Shown here: in pieces, positions 48,545-61,209 of the stretch
Numbering within the stretch: position 1 is the stretch's first letter
Layout: each line of letters begins with the position of its first letter
Assembly: GCA_001931905.2 (NCBI GenBank)
Contig: MSJI02000896.1
Span: 20,387-84,386, forward strand
DNA: 64,000 nucleotides
Source: Cladosporium sp. IMV 00045
Taxonomy: Eukaryota; Ascomycota; Dothideomycetes; Cladosporiales; Cladosporiaceae
Direction of reading: 5' to 3'
Position numbers and translations under genes: made by a program
The notes under the pieces: model-generated
Databases searched by the model: none
What the model saw: only the letters and a program-made list of their open reading frames with translations
Told to the model about the DNA's origin: nothing

Positions 48545-49070
48545 TCGCATATATAGTAGATATCATGCTTGTATATAATAATCGAACAATCAACGTCAAC
48601 TGTATACGCTTTAAATAAATCAAGCCACCAAATTGAAGATTGTTGCCCTGAGTTTCCCCAAGCTTCAAACTGCGACAGGGATGACGACGTTCGGCAAATC
48701 AGACGAGAGCGCATTCGCGCAACAAGACCCGTGAGCGACGAGCGTAATTACCCTTCTGCCGCCTCCTTCACATCGACCAAAATCGCTTAATCGTAATCTC
48801 CAAATCCGCCTTTTCTGCCCTTGAGATATTCTCACGCGCCGCTATCAAGTCCCTCCTGCAACTCCCCCGCACGAATAGATCCCTCGACAATAATTAATTC
48901 ATCCAGTCATCGCATACTTTCACCACCTCGAACTTTGACGGCACGGCAAGGCAATACGAGGCAATGCTGATGCCGGCGACGACCTAGAAAGAAAGAACAG
49001 ACTTTGGAGGCACAGCGCGTTCTCTGCATACGGCATACATCCAGACACAGCATACCGCGGCGAGCGCCTA
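48545..49070. other. Intergenic hxB-kinase
   Basis: Holds the hxB 3' flank with a candidate poly(A) signal AATAAA at 48614-48619, and the promoter/leader of the kinase gene. Confidence 0.5.
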
Positions 49071-51906
49071 TGCCGCCGGCCAGGACGCAGGCCGAGTATG
49101 AGCTGCAAGACCAGCGGAAGAAGGTAGGCTCTCTCGCTCGCCTCCTATACCTCAACTGCTAGTCAACAATGCTAACAATCGACTTCCCCAACAGCTTGCC
49201 AGCTCCTACCAGTCCCTCCTGACCGAGTTCTCCTCGCCCGACCTCCGCTCCGTCGGCAATTACACCCTCGGCCGCCTGATCGGAAAGGGCAGCTTTGGCA
49301 AGGTCTACCTCGCCTCGCACAAGCTGACGAACGGCTCGCGTGTCGTTCTCAAGAGCGCGAAGAAGGACGATGCCAACCTCGCGCGCGAGATCCACCACCA
49401 CCGCCAGTTCCTGCACCCGCACATCGCCCGCCTGTACGAGGTCATAGTCACCGAGACGCTGGTATGGCTGGTCCTGGAGTACTGCCCTGGCGATGAGCTG
49501 TACAACCACCTGCTGGAGCATGGGCGCATGGAGCCGCCGCAGGTGCAGAAGATCTTCACGCAGCTGGTCGGCGCGGTTAGTTACGTGCACGGGAAGCAGT
49601 GTGTACACCGGGATCTGAAGCTGGAGAATATTCTGTTGGACAAGCATGGGAACGTCAAGCTGGTGGATTTTGGTTTCACGCGAGAATACCAGGGCTCGAC
49701 GAGCTATCTGCAGACATGGTGTGGGACTGTTTGTTACAGCGCTCCAGAGATGCTGAAGGGAGAAAAGTACGCGGGTGAAAAGGTGGACGTGTGGAGTTTG
49801 GGTATTATTCTGTACGCGCTGCTTTGCGGTGAGCTACCTTTCGACGAGGACGATGAAATGGCTACGAAAGGCTTGATCATGAAAGAGGACCCGAAGTTCC
49901 CTGACCATGTGCCCGAACCGGCGAAGGAATTGATCAAGAAGCTCCTGTCGAAGCGACCTTTGTTGCGGCCTGCACTTACGGACATACTCAAGGACCCTTG
50001 GCTGGCTGAATACGCGCCGCAACAGCAAGAGATTCTTAAGCTGCAGCAACCTGCGCCTTTTAGCACGCAACTGGAGAAGGATACGCTTCAACGGATGCGC
50101 AGTGCCGGCGTGGACATCGATATGGTGATCGAGCATGTGCTTTCTCAGCGCTGCGATGGCCTTGCAGGGTGGTGGGCTTTGTTGATTGAGAAAGAGACCC
50201 GCAAAGAGCGTCGAAAAGAGCGAAAGCGTAAGGAGCGAGAGGCCGAGGCGAAATCAATTCGCCGTTTGAGTGCCGCCAGTAACAGACTGCTCGCCCAAAG
50301 CGCTTTGCTGGGAGAGATTAATGAGGGTGAAGAAGTGGCCGTCGATGATTCTTCACACACGAGAGGCCGAAGGACAAGAAGGAACGCGAGCTTGAATCGC
50401 CGCAGCCAAGTCGAAGAGATGCCACAAGTTGCTGAGGGCAAACCTGAGACGCCGCCTATTCCGGCAACGGACGATGCTAATAAGACAGAAAGATTGGGAA
50501 AACTCGAAGCGAGTAGGAGTCGAAGTCGTCCTCCGCCACCGCCGAAGGACAGCATTACTCCTGCGATACGTCGGCCGAGGAATCTCAGTCGAGGCAGCAC
50601 CAGCATGTTACGAAACGTCACGGTGAATCCAGACCTGCTGAGTCCATCCTACGTGCCTCCGCCGCAACGGAAGAAGAAAGTGTTTTATCAGCAACCAATC
50701 AAGCAACAACTTGCCATGTTCAAGCACTGGTTCAAAGAGAGTGCCAAGCGCGCAAAATCGCCGAACAGTATGGAAAGCAATCACGGCAAGAGCAAAGGGC
50801 CTGATAGTCCTGGTCTTTTCATCAATGGAAAGAAACATGCGGCGGAAGAAGGTAGTCTTCGACGAGACATCACGCGGACATCAAATGGAACGGCTCAAGA
50901 TAGGACTTCCAGCTACGGCAGCCGGCCAGACTCGATTCACAGGCAGACAATGCCTGCAAGGCCACGAATCAATACGAACGCGTCGTTCGAAAGCAGGGCG
51001 TCCACGACTAAGAAGCGGCAAAGTCTAAGTCCGCACACGCTGACTCCGCATTCCACATATCGCCGCTCGTCTGGATTGAGAGGCAGGAAGAGCACGAGTT
51101 CATCCGTATCTTCGATACGTAGTGCGTATCCGTCGGTACCAGGACATCAACACACGCTCTCGAAAGCCTCGTCGACTTCAAGTACCAGTATTGCAAGTCC
51201 TTCAGGCTTGAGCACGGCTTCAGGTTCACGGCATGGCAGGTCCCCACATAATTCCGTCAAAGTCCTGCCCGCAACACCGACGAATCCTGCGTTCCCCTCG
51301 GGTATCCGTGTCTCTCGACGACCTCCTCCTTCGTCTCTGGGCACCTTGCCCGCCTTCTCCGAAGCCAAAGCATTCGGCAGCGCCAGCGCGGCACCAGCTT
51401 CTCCCGGACTTCCCGTCTTCGCCAGAAGGAAACGCTCCGTCTTCAAAGGCCCCATGGCAAACGCGTCTTCGCCTAGCGGGCTGGGACGTGTGCCAATGGC
51501 ACCCGGCTCCCGCTCAGGCTCAATTCCCGGCCGACGCAGCGCGGAAATCATCGGGGGCATCGAAGAGGAGGAGGAAGACGAGCACGGCGAGCTCGTAGAA
51601 GGCATTGACGAAGACGAAGGCATTCTCGCCAACGCCGTCATCGACGAGGACGAAGACGACGAAGAGAAGTGGGAGGATGCCGACCAGTTCGGTCCTGAGT
51701 TGGGGAGTGCTGCGCCCGCCAGCGAGGCAGACAACGGCATGCTTGAACCTCCGTCGACTCTGGGCGACTTCTCCGATCGCAACAGCAGTACCGCCAGCGT
51801 CCCTCTGACGCACGAGGCGCTCAAGCAGAAGGACGCGCAGGATGAAGAGAAGGCTGCCAGCGAGGGGAAGGGGAAGTCGAAGGCTAGTGTTGAAGCCGCG
51901 ATTTGA
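49071..51906 (+). CDS. Ser/Thr protein kinase, YPL150W type
   Basis: Two exons, 49071-49124 and 49195-51906, over a 70-nt intron (GTAGGC, CTAAC, ACAG), total 921 aa. The first exon codes only MPPARTQAEYELQDQRKK. The kinase domain spans ~38-300: glycine loop IGKGSFGKVYL (~45), catalytic lysine in VVLKSAKK, HRDLKLEN (~156), DFGFTRE (~179), WCGTVCYSAPEML, and a CAMK-like ending (RPALTDILKDPWL). The sequence SYQSLLTEF-x-SPDLRSVGNYTLG just before it and EIHHHRQFLHPHIARLYEVIVTE match the yeast YPL150W group. The remaining ~600 residues are Ser/Arg/Pro-rich and disordered, with a basic KERRKERKRKERE stretch and an acidic C-terminal segment (EEEEDEHGELVEG). Substrates are unknown. Confidence 0.92.
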
Positions 51907-54108
51907 GTAGGACTTGTTGACGCTTCTGCTTTTATGTCACTTTTTGTTGAGAGCTCCTGCTTGATTCCTTGTACCATACAAGCTAGTCGTGGCGTTTGAG
52001 CGAGCCAGGAAAGCGAAGGGATGAGACTGCACGTCTCGTTATTTAATTTGGGGAGATGTATTCATGTATTGTACGAGTTGTCAGCCTGGCATGCAAGTTA
52101 TGCCGTGCACCAGAATCTTTGAAGGTGAACCCGCGGCCACATTGAATGTGTTGTGCGAGTTGTTTCCTAGGCGTACAGTTTATGCCGTGCACTAGAGGCT
52201 ATAGGATTGAACTTGCGACTGCATTGCGCGGATGGGGTTTTCCATTCGGTTTGTTTAGTATCGACTCGTTGTCATCAGGTCAAAAAGGGGATTGTCGTGG
52301 AGAAGGGTTGGATGTAGTCTGAAGAGCACGCTTGTGGAGGAAGGCGCGTCTGCCTACCAGCGTTTTGCGTTGATGTCAACTTCACGTGCTCGTGAGCATT
52401 GCACGTTTATTATCGTCGCAACTGCGGATTGTTTCTAAAGTTCAATGTCGAACCCTCAATGCTCAGGCCATCCGATGTGGCACATTCGGACAAATGTGGC
52501 TGCTTTCCACCATCCCTACCGAGAGACGATCATGCGAGCGGTTGTGTCCCTCAACCGCGATCTATCTCGGGTTCAACAATATAATCGCACGAGGGCTCTC
52601 ACACCCGCTCGACCTAAGCGACGATTGCGAAACGTATTCTCCTGCATAATCTGCAATTCAAGCACCCCATCGCAGCTGGACGACTGGACGATTAGCAGGT
52701 GCAGGATGGCTGTCTGTTGCACAACAGTTCCACCAAGGATTCTGGCCGCCGACGCCCAGAGAGTAAGCCTACACCGCTTTCGCTTTCCTGCGAATTGACT
52801 GCCACCTGGCATTGCCTTGAAGGAAGGGAGTCTTCTGCCATAGAATATGCCTTGCCTCTGGTGACGTTTCCTAAGTGCACCTCCATGTCGTCCTTCGGAG
52901 CACGCTGTGTGCAAAGGTGACGGTCTGACACGGCGTGCGAGCACGTCACTGGTTTGCTCCGGAGATGAGATGCCAGTCTGGGTCAGCATGGGATGGCGAT
53001 ATTGCACCTGCAGCGCCGTAGTCTAGGCTCGCTTTTACGTGACATGGATTCGACTGCTCCTGCATCCGTGAGTGGTTGGCTTGCCTCGGTTCACACAAGA
53101 TTTGGGTGCGCCTCATCTTCTCGGCATAGCTGGCTTCCACCCTCGAGTCCTCCGGATGAACCGCAAAAGGTAGCCGGATGTACCGGCCGGATCGTATAAA
53201 CAAGTACTCGAGGAAGCAATATGAATCACGTAACATGGCATTTCTAAGGACGGAACTTTGCGCTGAAGGATCATAGTGGCAGAGGCAAAAGCATCTAATG
53301 TGCTAGGACGGAAACTCACTTATCTGTACCCCACACATCGCCTGCCTCGCCTGCCAGCGAGGGCATGCGCCCCAGAAACCAATCGCCTTCGTTGGTACGA
53401 CCGTCCTCTACGAGAATCGTGATCTGGACCTGCGCGGTCATTGTAGACGGAAGGGAGAATTTGCCGTGGAGATGATGTCTATTGTTATACAACAGCAGTC
53501 GACATACGATGTCTCACTTACAGTCAGTCCATGAATGAGTGCGTGGTCAAAGCGGCAATCTTCATTCTTATCTTCAGCCTCTGCGAACCGACCATGAACG
53601 GCCACGCGATAGCAACCTTATCAACGAGCTAACAACGACCGTCACCTTCCTCCGCAGGACTACAGTGCTTATTCGCAAGAAGCCTTAACGTTGACGGTCT
53701 AATCATGCGAGTTACACACGCACGCGAACTACCATTCGCTGTGATACCATCCCAATGCAGTCCAAGGACGCGGCTGTACGCCACCGCCGTCGCGCGAGAA
53801 CCGCCCTCCAGTGGTTTAGCGAGGATCGCCATGGCACACTCGAACCCCCTCTTCACTGCTACCCTGCAGCAGCCATGCTGGTCACCCTCCTACAGGCTAG
53901 CACCAGCGCTAGAGCAGGCCAACTCTAAATAACTGGTACGATTGCTGCTGCGTACACCACACCTCTGGGTGAGCATAAAGAACGCCGCCTTCCTGGATTC
54001 CCGTGATTCTGTCCCTTTGTTCACGTTTCGCGCGCTCACCGAGGAGTTTGCCTATAATCTGCCCTGAGGGCTCTCTTCAGCTTCACGAAGCTCCAGCTGG
54101 CTAATAGA
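51907..54108. other. 2.2-kb intergenic region before the permease gene
   Basis: No convincing gene on either strand; ORFs are short and without motifs. It contains a diverged ~82-bp tandem duplication at 52070-52232. The right end is the permease promoter/leader. Confidence 0.5.
52070..52232. repeat. Diverged ~82-bp tandem duplication
   Basis: Copies start at 52070 and 52152 and share TGT(A/G)CGAGTTGT, TTATGCCGTGCAC and GA(A)CTTGCG/GAACCCGCG blocks followed by (A/G)CATTG. Non-coding. Confidence 0.7.
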
Positions 54109-55934
54109 ATGGACCGCTCGGAGAAGGTGGTGATCAGGTCTGACTACTCGCCTAATGGATCCGGCGATCTCCCTGGATACGACCAGCATCTCGACGCAGG
54201 ACGCTCGTGGCAGACACGCTTCGTCGACAGCTTCAAAAAGGACCCCAATGCGCATGCGACTCCCGCCGGGTCCGTCGGCGCTGACGGCAGAGTTTACGAT
54301 GTCGAGAGCGCCGCCCAGAATACGGCTTCCTCGCCTCTCACGAGAACCTTGAAAGGTCGACATTTGCAAATGATCGCCATTGGTGGGTCTATCGGCACTG
54401 GACTATTTGTGGGATCTGGCAGTGCCCTTGCGCATGGCGGTCCGGCGTCCCTTACTATCGCTTTCTCCCTTATCGGTATCATGCTGTATTGTACGGTTCA
54501 TGCCCTCGGGGAGATGGCAGTCTTGTTCCCAGTGGCTGGCTCTTTTTCAGCATACTCGACGAGGTTTTTGGATCCAGCTTGGGGTTTCGCCATGGGATGG
54601 AAGTGAGTCATGTCCTATCTTCTCGGTATATCTGCACAGCATCTGACGGTCTTCCTAGCTATGCTATGCAGTGGCTCGTCGTATTGCCACTCGAAATTGT
54701 CGCGGCGACCCTGACTATAGAATACTGGAGTCACGGCAGTATCAACAACGACGCCTACGTCGCCATATTCCTCGTTCTGATTATCGTGATCAATCTTTTC
54801 GGAGTACGAGGGTATGGTGAAGCGGAGTTTGTCTTCGCCATCATCAAGGTCATTGCTGTCATCGGCTATATCATCCTAGGAATCATCTTGAACTGCGGTG
54901 GAGGTCCGGACGGCGGATATATTGGCGGCAGGTATTGGCGAGATCCGGGAGCCTTCCACAACGGCTTCAAAGGTCTCTGCTCAGTGTTCGTTACGGCTGC
55001 GTTTGCATTCGCTGGTACCGAGCTGGTTGGTCTTGCAGCTGCAGAGACTGCAAATCCGCGCAGATCGCTCCCTACCGCTATCAAGCAGGTCTTTTGGCGT
55101 ATCAGTCTGTTCTACATTGTTTCACTTACCCTGGTCGGGCTTCTCGTCCCATACGACGACCCTAGACTTTTGGGCGGTTCGAGCTCTGCCGATGCAACTG
55201 CGTCTCCGTTCGTCATCTCGATCGTTAATGCTGGCATTTCTGGATTACCTTCAGTAATGAACGTGGTCATCATGATCGCGGTATTGTCAGTGGGCAACTC
55301 TTCCATCTACGGCAGTTCGAGAACACTCGCTGCACTCGCCGAACAAAATCAAGCGCCGCGCATCCTGGGCTACATCGACCGCAAAGGGCGACCCATCGTT
55401 GCCATCGGCGTCGCTTCAATACTAGGCCTACTTGCCTTCTTCGCCGGCTCAAGCAAACAACAAGACGCTTTCGACTGGATGCTCGCACTCTCCGGCCTCT
55501 CCTCCATCTTCACCTGGGGCAGTATCTGTCTCGCGCACATCCGCTTCCGCAACGCCTGGAAGAAGCAGGGCCACACGCTCGACGAGCTCGCCTTCCGCAG
55601 CCAGCCCGGTGTCATCGGCTCCTGGGTCGGCTTCATCTTCAACTGCCTCGTGCTCATCGCGCAGTTCTGGACTGGCGCATGGCCCATCGGCTACGCTGAC
55701 ATGACCACCGCAGAGATCGTCCAGGGCTTCTTCCAGTACTACCTCGCCGCGCCGATTGTCGTTATATGCTACGTTGCGTACAAGATCTGGTACCGCACGC
55801 CGATCATGCGGAGTCATAACATGGATTTGCATACCGGCATTCGCGATTTGAATCTTGCGGAGCTCGTGGCGGAGGAGAGGGCGGAGAGGGCGCTCTGGCC
55901 CAGGTGGAGGAAGATTTACAAGCTTTTCTGTTAG
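54109..55934 (+). CDS. Amino-acid permease (YAT/AAP family)
   Basis: Two exons, 54109-54602 and 54659-55934, over a 56-nt intron (GTGAGT, CTGAC, TAG), total 589 aa. The cytosolic N terminus is ~80 residues; about 12 membrane segments follow. Typical family blocks are TRTLKGRHLQMIAIGGSIGTGLFVGSG at the first segment, ALGEMAVLFPVAGSFSAYSTRFLDPAWGFAMGWNYAMQW across the splice, and FAGTELVGLAAAETANPRRSLPTAI in the middle. The C-terminal cytosolic tail ends RWRKIYKLFC; like yeast permeases it ends close to a Phe-Cys. Known role: proton-coupled uptake of amino acids at the plasma membrane. Substrate range (general Gap1-like or more specific) cannot be told from the sequence. Confidence 0.94.
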
Positions 55935-57385
55935 GGTTTGGTGTTTTTGGGTTGGTTCTTGCATTGTCGTTTGTAGATTGCTTTATTTTTAGAGAGCATG
56001 CCGCAAAGCATTCTTTTGTTATTTTAAAGATAGCGCTGTTCCATATCTATTTCTCGAGTCTCCAAACTGTGAGCAGCCATCCGAGTGAGTATGGTATTGG
56101 CTCAATGGACCGCCCAGCACCCCGCAAGCAGTGCAGAGGTTCGATTTTTGAGACGGCTGAGATAATGTCAGGCCGTTCAAAATGTCCTCAGGCAACACTT
56201 CGTCTACCTCTGGTCGATAATCGTGTAACGAGAAACCTCTCAACCTTCAATGATGCAACCGAGCTGACTTCCAACATCACAGAAAGAACTCGCTGTCTCA
56301 CGAGATCAGACTGGTCTTACAATGAGCAATATATGTACAACACGTCCCCCAACTCCTCGCGTGCAGAAGAAAAACCAACGGCCTCGCCCGAGTGTGTATT
56401 TATAACGGCACTCGATGCCGCTAGTGTTGGTCCTCTGATCTACAGGGCTGAACTTGTCAGCTGCCAAGACTCTCTGTGAGTACCATTGTGGCCGGTGCAC
56501 TTCTCCAATACTTACCACGAATACACAAATTCCTCGAAGTAAGAGTCGTATTACCATCTCTTCAATCTGAAGCAGATGGCTTTTCTTTTTCGTCTCAAGA
56601 TATGAAAGGCCACGGTGCTCTAAAAATGGGAGAACCTCGCCAACAAGAGAAGCGCTCCACAAGGCGCCGTGAGGGCACGACCGTGCTGTGGCCGTGCAAA
56701 ACGTAATGTGAGCCATCACTTTAGGATCTGACCCACTTTGGCGCCTATACCTCAATTGCTACTGCGACTTCAGCTGTCTGTTGGTCGGCAAGGTCGGAGA
56801 GTCGCAAGATACGCACTGTCATGGTGTGGTGGACGCTTGTGATCTGTATGGCGTCGACGGCGAGGCTCTCACTAATGCATTGGCTGTGCAGCTTATTCGC
56901 TCGCAATGGAGATCGAGATGGCCTCGAACTGCTTGTCTTGACACCGAAGGATTTCAGGGTAAGGCTATGTTTGTGTTGTGATGACACAAGAACGGCAAGG
57001 ACGGAGTTGCTCCCACGACCATGAGTTGGTTCGTCGTGTTTCGAGACCGAAGATGGTGCTTTCATTTACCACTTCGTTCCTGTCTTGGCTTCTGCATCGC
57101 TTGTGCAGGTGTTGTTGGACAAAACTAATCTGTTACATTACGCCTCGAGAGTACTTAAGACTCGTTGCAAGGACATGGCTAGATTGCCTCCTCATGAGCT
57201 TCGTTAACGATCAACACAAAGCAACGCCACCAGTCCAGACAATAGCACCACAGGCGACTCAGGTTGTATGACACACGCAAAGGCGACAGTCGACGCGACA
57301 ACATAGATTGAAGGCGGCCTTCCATGGGAATCAATGAGACTCTGGTACCCAATCAACCTTGAAGCCGTACCTACGTCGGAGAGTT
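55935..57385. other. 1.45-kb intergenic region
   Basis: No coding region with recognisable motifs on either strand; permease 3' flank at left, bZIP-like gene promoter at right. Confidence 0.5.
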
Positions 57386-57818
57386 ATGTCGCAGCCAGCT
57401 CCTGGAACTTCTTTCTCGAAGGAGGGGGCTTCGGCAGGGTCCCCCGACGAAGACTGGACCTCTATCACAGACCCGAATGAACGACGCAAGATTCAGAACA
57501 GAATTGCTCAGCGGAAGTTTCGTGGGTTACCCCTGCTTACATGACGAAGCTCGTGATCATTACGCTGACACATCTTCAGGCGAGAAGGCCCGAGAGCAGA
57601 AGGAGCTTGCTGAGCGGTCTGCCGAAAATGAGCGACAGGCGAGCGGTTCCTACTCTTCGGCAGAGCCGAGTGACCTCGACACAGGCAGCGAGGAGGGTCT
57701 GCCTTGGGGTAGTATCTCGCTTCGGCATGTCGTCTCAACAGGGCGCTCGAAGGAGCAGAGCTCAGGAGGCACATCGGCAGCAACCGCGACGTCACAAGGT
57801 GGAGTACACTCGCGATAG
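57386..57818 (+). CDS. Small bZIP-like protein without a leucine zipper
   Basis: Two exons, 57386-57521 and 57580-57818, joined over a 58-nt intron (GTGGGT, CTGAC, CAG) that splits the codon of a basic-region arginine; 124 aa. The sequence DEDWTSITDPNERRKIQNRIAQRKFREK is split by that intron; it carries the fungal N-x-x-A-Q-R-x-F-R basic region. The following segment (AREQKELAERSAENERQ) lacks leucine heptads, so there is no normal zipper. The C-terminal part has GLPWGSISLRHVVSTGR, a block I know from other filamentous ascomycete proteins of this truncated-bZIP kind. A DNA-binding or regulatory role is inferred; the absence of a zipper argues against ordinary dimerisation. It lies between two gene-poor stretches. 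Confidence 0.8.
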
Positions 57819-58571
57819 AGTCACAAGGCATCCTCCTGGGAATAGTCGGGTATTGGTCGTGGCTTCGGGATCGACTGGCGAGGGCTGCCGGAGCACTCAC
57901 CGCTTTCGTGAGCGGCCCAGCAGCCTGAGCAATACCAGAACTTTGTTGAAGAAGTGCCGCAGTCATGGCGAGAGGCGTGAGAGAATGAGTGTTCTGTGCC
58001 GTGTTGAAGAGATGCCTGGCGCATACCGCGGCATCGTCGCCTCAAACCAATTTGAAGAGGCGTCTTGGGAGACATGTGAACAGAACCAAGCCCGCAATGC
58101 TAGAAGATGTAACGGTCAGCGAGATAATTACTGGGCGTCCTTTCAAGACCGCCATGCGAACAGAGTAGAACTGTGGTCCGTCCCAATATCTTTCCAAGCC
58201 GTCCTGCAACGCTCTCAGGTTCATCACACGGCCAGTGCCAATGACAGACTGCGGTCGACGCCTCAGAGTGTTGGACGGCACACTTAGCCTTAGTCAGTCG
58301 GAGAGCGAGCGGTGTTACCCGTCGTCGATCCATGTCGTCCGACCAGGCTCTGTAGGATTTCTTCGGCAGCCGGCAAGAAGTCATTCCTCCTATGACTTTC
58401 ACTAGGAACAGGGGTCAAGCCAGTGACCTCCAAATGCTTTAATTCTGCGAGGAAGAGGGGCACCAGCGCCACTGTTGGAGTCTGGCGACCTGGTGGTGGG
58501 AGGTTGTTGGGCTCCACTCTCGCTCGAGGCGGAGCTGTGAGCGCCATCCACCATGCACTGCCCTTGGCGGC

Positions 58572-58597
58572 AATCCTCCCGTGCGCACGGGAGGATT
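58572..58597. repeat. Perfect 26-bp palindrome
   Basis: AATCCTCCCGTGC is followed directly by its reverse complement. Non-coding; could be a dimer-binding site or a chance hairpin. Confidence 0.85.
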
Positions 58598-59368
58598 TCT
58601 CCACTTCACCTACATCACTTGACAATAGCGAAGAACGCCTCCGCCGTGCGTCTTAACATAATCATTGTCTCTGGCATGCCCAACTCACACTATCTGCCAA
58701 GAGTCCACCACGCGGTCCACCTTGCCAACATGTGAACGAGCACCCTAGGCTGAGAAGACTGAAACAATAGTTTTTCCCGAACGTATGGCTCTCATTTATT
58801 CAGAAGTTACGTTGACCCTTGATGTTGCTAATAGCCACAGCAGGGTAGGTTTTAACGATAGGACGATGGTTCTTCAGAGTATCTTAGGTCGCAGGCACGT
58901 GACCGTCATGCAATGCGAACGGCCGAAGCCACCACCGCGATACAGCCAATACCGGACTTCAAAGACGTCGAGCCTTTTGAACCAACGATGAGAGCATTAA
59001 AGCCTCTGATGAGTTGACGCCTTACATGAGTCAACAGATTGTTTCTTAGCCAAGGAAGTCGTCACTAATGATACCCATCTTCGCGATGACTCTCGACAGG
59101 CAAACAATTACCGATTGTTCTACGATGCTGGTGTTGAAGAATACAACCCAGTGCCTGAATGTGGCGTCCAAGGTCACGCCCACCGTCCTGTACGCCGCTC
59201 AGAGGCGCTCTCGTTTAAAGAGTGACAGGTTTCATCGATCCTTGCCTGTCACCGGTGTGGTATGGACAGTTGAGGTGTCAACGTTTTGGAGTGATTGATG
59301 GTCGGGGGACAAATCCGACGATCCCGAGCCTGAGGAAAGAACTCCTCTCGTCCGCGAGAACGATCGCA

Positions 59369-59374
59369 TATAAG
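59369..59374 (+). promoter_or_regulatory. TATA-like box of the acidic-protein gene
   Basis: TATAAG lies 73 bp before the ATG at 59447, in CGCATATAAGATAGG. Confidence 0.45.
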
Positions 59375-59446
59375 ATAGGAGCACCTGCCGACGAAACAGC
59401 CAGAGAACTCAAAGTCTCTATCTCTACCAAGTAACCTCACTTCCAA

Positions 59447-60708
59447 ATGCCGAAAGACAACAAGCCTACTGCTCCATCCTCAGCCTTCGAGCGACTTTCA
59501 GTTGGTGGAAGGAGTAACTCCAGCTCCAGCAGCGGAAGGACGATGCCGACAACCACCCGCTCCATGTCAAGGCGCCTCGTGAGCACTTCGCAGGCGCCAC
59601 AATCCCAAAGCCAAGCTGGGCCCTCCCGAGCTGGTGCGCAGCAACGATCCGCTCAACAAGCACCTCCAGCAGGAGACGACGATGATGATGAAAGCGACGA
59701 GGATGACGACGAGGATGACGATGAAGACGACGGCGAGGACGACGAGGACGACGAGGACGAAGATGACGATGACGAGGATGATGAAGACGATGATGAGAGT
59801 AGCGATGAAGAGGCCGAAGAGTCTCCTGCTGACGCCATCTATCGACTGTTTGCCTCTCCTGGACCGAGTGGCCGTCTACCAGGGGAGCCCATGCCGAACG
59901 CTGCTTCGTAGGTTAACTTGCCTTGATGCTGAGAATCGAAGTTCTAACATGAGGCAGACAGCAATACCACGCCATTGCCGTCGGCGTAGCAAACCAAGCA
60001 AGCGATGGTGCCGAATTCTGCCGCAACCTGCGCGCGGCAGCTCCATCTATGCCAGGGGATGTCTGGAGCGACCTCGTGTACCGACAGCTGCGCCTTAACT
60101 GGGAACTCACCATGGCACGCTTCGATCGATACCAAGAAGATCCAGTTCACGGTGCCGACGCCATTGACACCACCGTGCATCTGAGAAGTCTTGTCAGAGC
60201 CATTGAATACATGGTCAGACCACAGAACTGGGCATCGATGCAACCTCTCACCAGATCTCAATACTTCGGCTTGTTGCTCGACCTCATCCGAGGCGTGATG
60301 CGTCGCAACTACGATCAGACTAGCGCCGCCCAACGCTCGCATGTTGGAACGCAGCCCTCTGATGTCAACTTGTATCGGCGAATGGTCGCTGAGGCTGAAG
60401 ATGCAAGCGCGGCGAGAGTTCTGCAAGAGATGGGGATGAGAGGCGGCATGAACGGATCGGAAAGGAGGCGGGCTGAACAAGCAAACCAGATCCGTAAAGT
60501 CATCGAAGTGCTGAGTCGACATTGGCCCCGTGGGATCGACAACACTCCCACAAACTCGCCAGCGCCTCCAATGGAGTGGCTCACTCGTATGCAAGGACTG
60601 TATACTCGTAAGTCAAGAATATTTATACCATAGCATTCTTCCGTGCTTGGAATACTGACACGACGGATTGCAGATCTCGCAGCGCGGGCTCAGGGTAGTG
60701 CACGTTAG
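59447..60708 (+). CDS. Acidic-repeat protein of unknown function
   Basis: Three exons, 59447-59907, 59958-60607 and 60674-60708, with introns of 50 nt (GTAGGT, CTAAC, CAG) and 66 nt (GTAAGT, CTGAC, CAG); total 381 aa. The joins keep the frame (NAAS-QQYHAIAVG and GLYT-HLAARAQGSAR). Residues 1-75 are Ser/Gln/Arg-rich; residues ~76-125 are almost only Asp and Glu, encoded by mixed GAC/GAT/GAG. The C-terminal ~230 residues are a helical, Arg/Met-rich region (MPGDVWSDLVYRQLRLNWEL, RSQYFGLLLDLIRGVMRRNY) that I do not recognise. No signal peptide or membrane segment. The acidic run would suit a nuclear/chromatin protein, but that is only a guess. Confidence 0.8.
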
Positions 60709-61209
60709 CTTGGCTAACTTCATACGGATCTATCGATGGTTGCATCAGCCAATCTTTGATCAATCGTCTGTATGTTTCCTTTTTCCCTGGCTTGGCTCTG
60801 GGCTTTTAACAGGATCCGTTTGGTAGAGGGACCGGTAATTGACACTCAACTCATCCTCATGTCCTCACGGTAGCAGGCAATGGTCTGGGCGGCGTTAATA
60901 GATTGTTCAATCGTTTGGAATTTCATCAAGGGGCTCCCCTTTACTTTCGTTCCAAATCGGTTTCGCGGCGCACTACTGCTGCAATGCTTTGATGATTATG
61001 TGATATTTTGTACAGCAAATGATCTTTGCCAAAAACAACTGCATATCTTGACGATTTGGCTATCGGGGAGCAAAAGAACGGACACCGAGAGGATGATTGC
61101 AACGCAAAGCTGGACCAGCAAATACCTTACCTGATCTTTGACATTAAAGCTAGACGCCAAAAAGAGAGAGCTCCTTTATAGCGTCCAAAATAAGAGCAAA
61201 AGAAGATGT
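60709..61209. other. Intergenic before tRNA-Leu
   Basis: No coding signal; 3' flank of the acidic-protein gene and downstream flank of the minus-strand tRNA. Confidence 0.5.

Larger units (their letters stand above)
57819..59446. other. 1.6-kb intergenic region
   Basis: Several ORFs of 60-250 codons occur, but the longest (57541-58287) overlaps the bZIP exon in another frame and has arginine-rich composition without motifs. The region holds a perfect 26-bp palindrome at 58572-58597 and a TATAAG box near 59369. Confidence 0.5.

Noticed and set aside
57541..58287. 248-codon plus-strand ORF
   Set aside because: Overlaps the bZIP-like exon in another frame, is arginine/serine-rich and lacks any domain.
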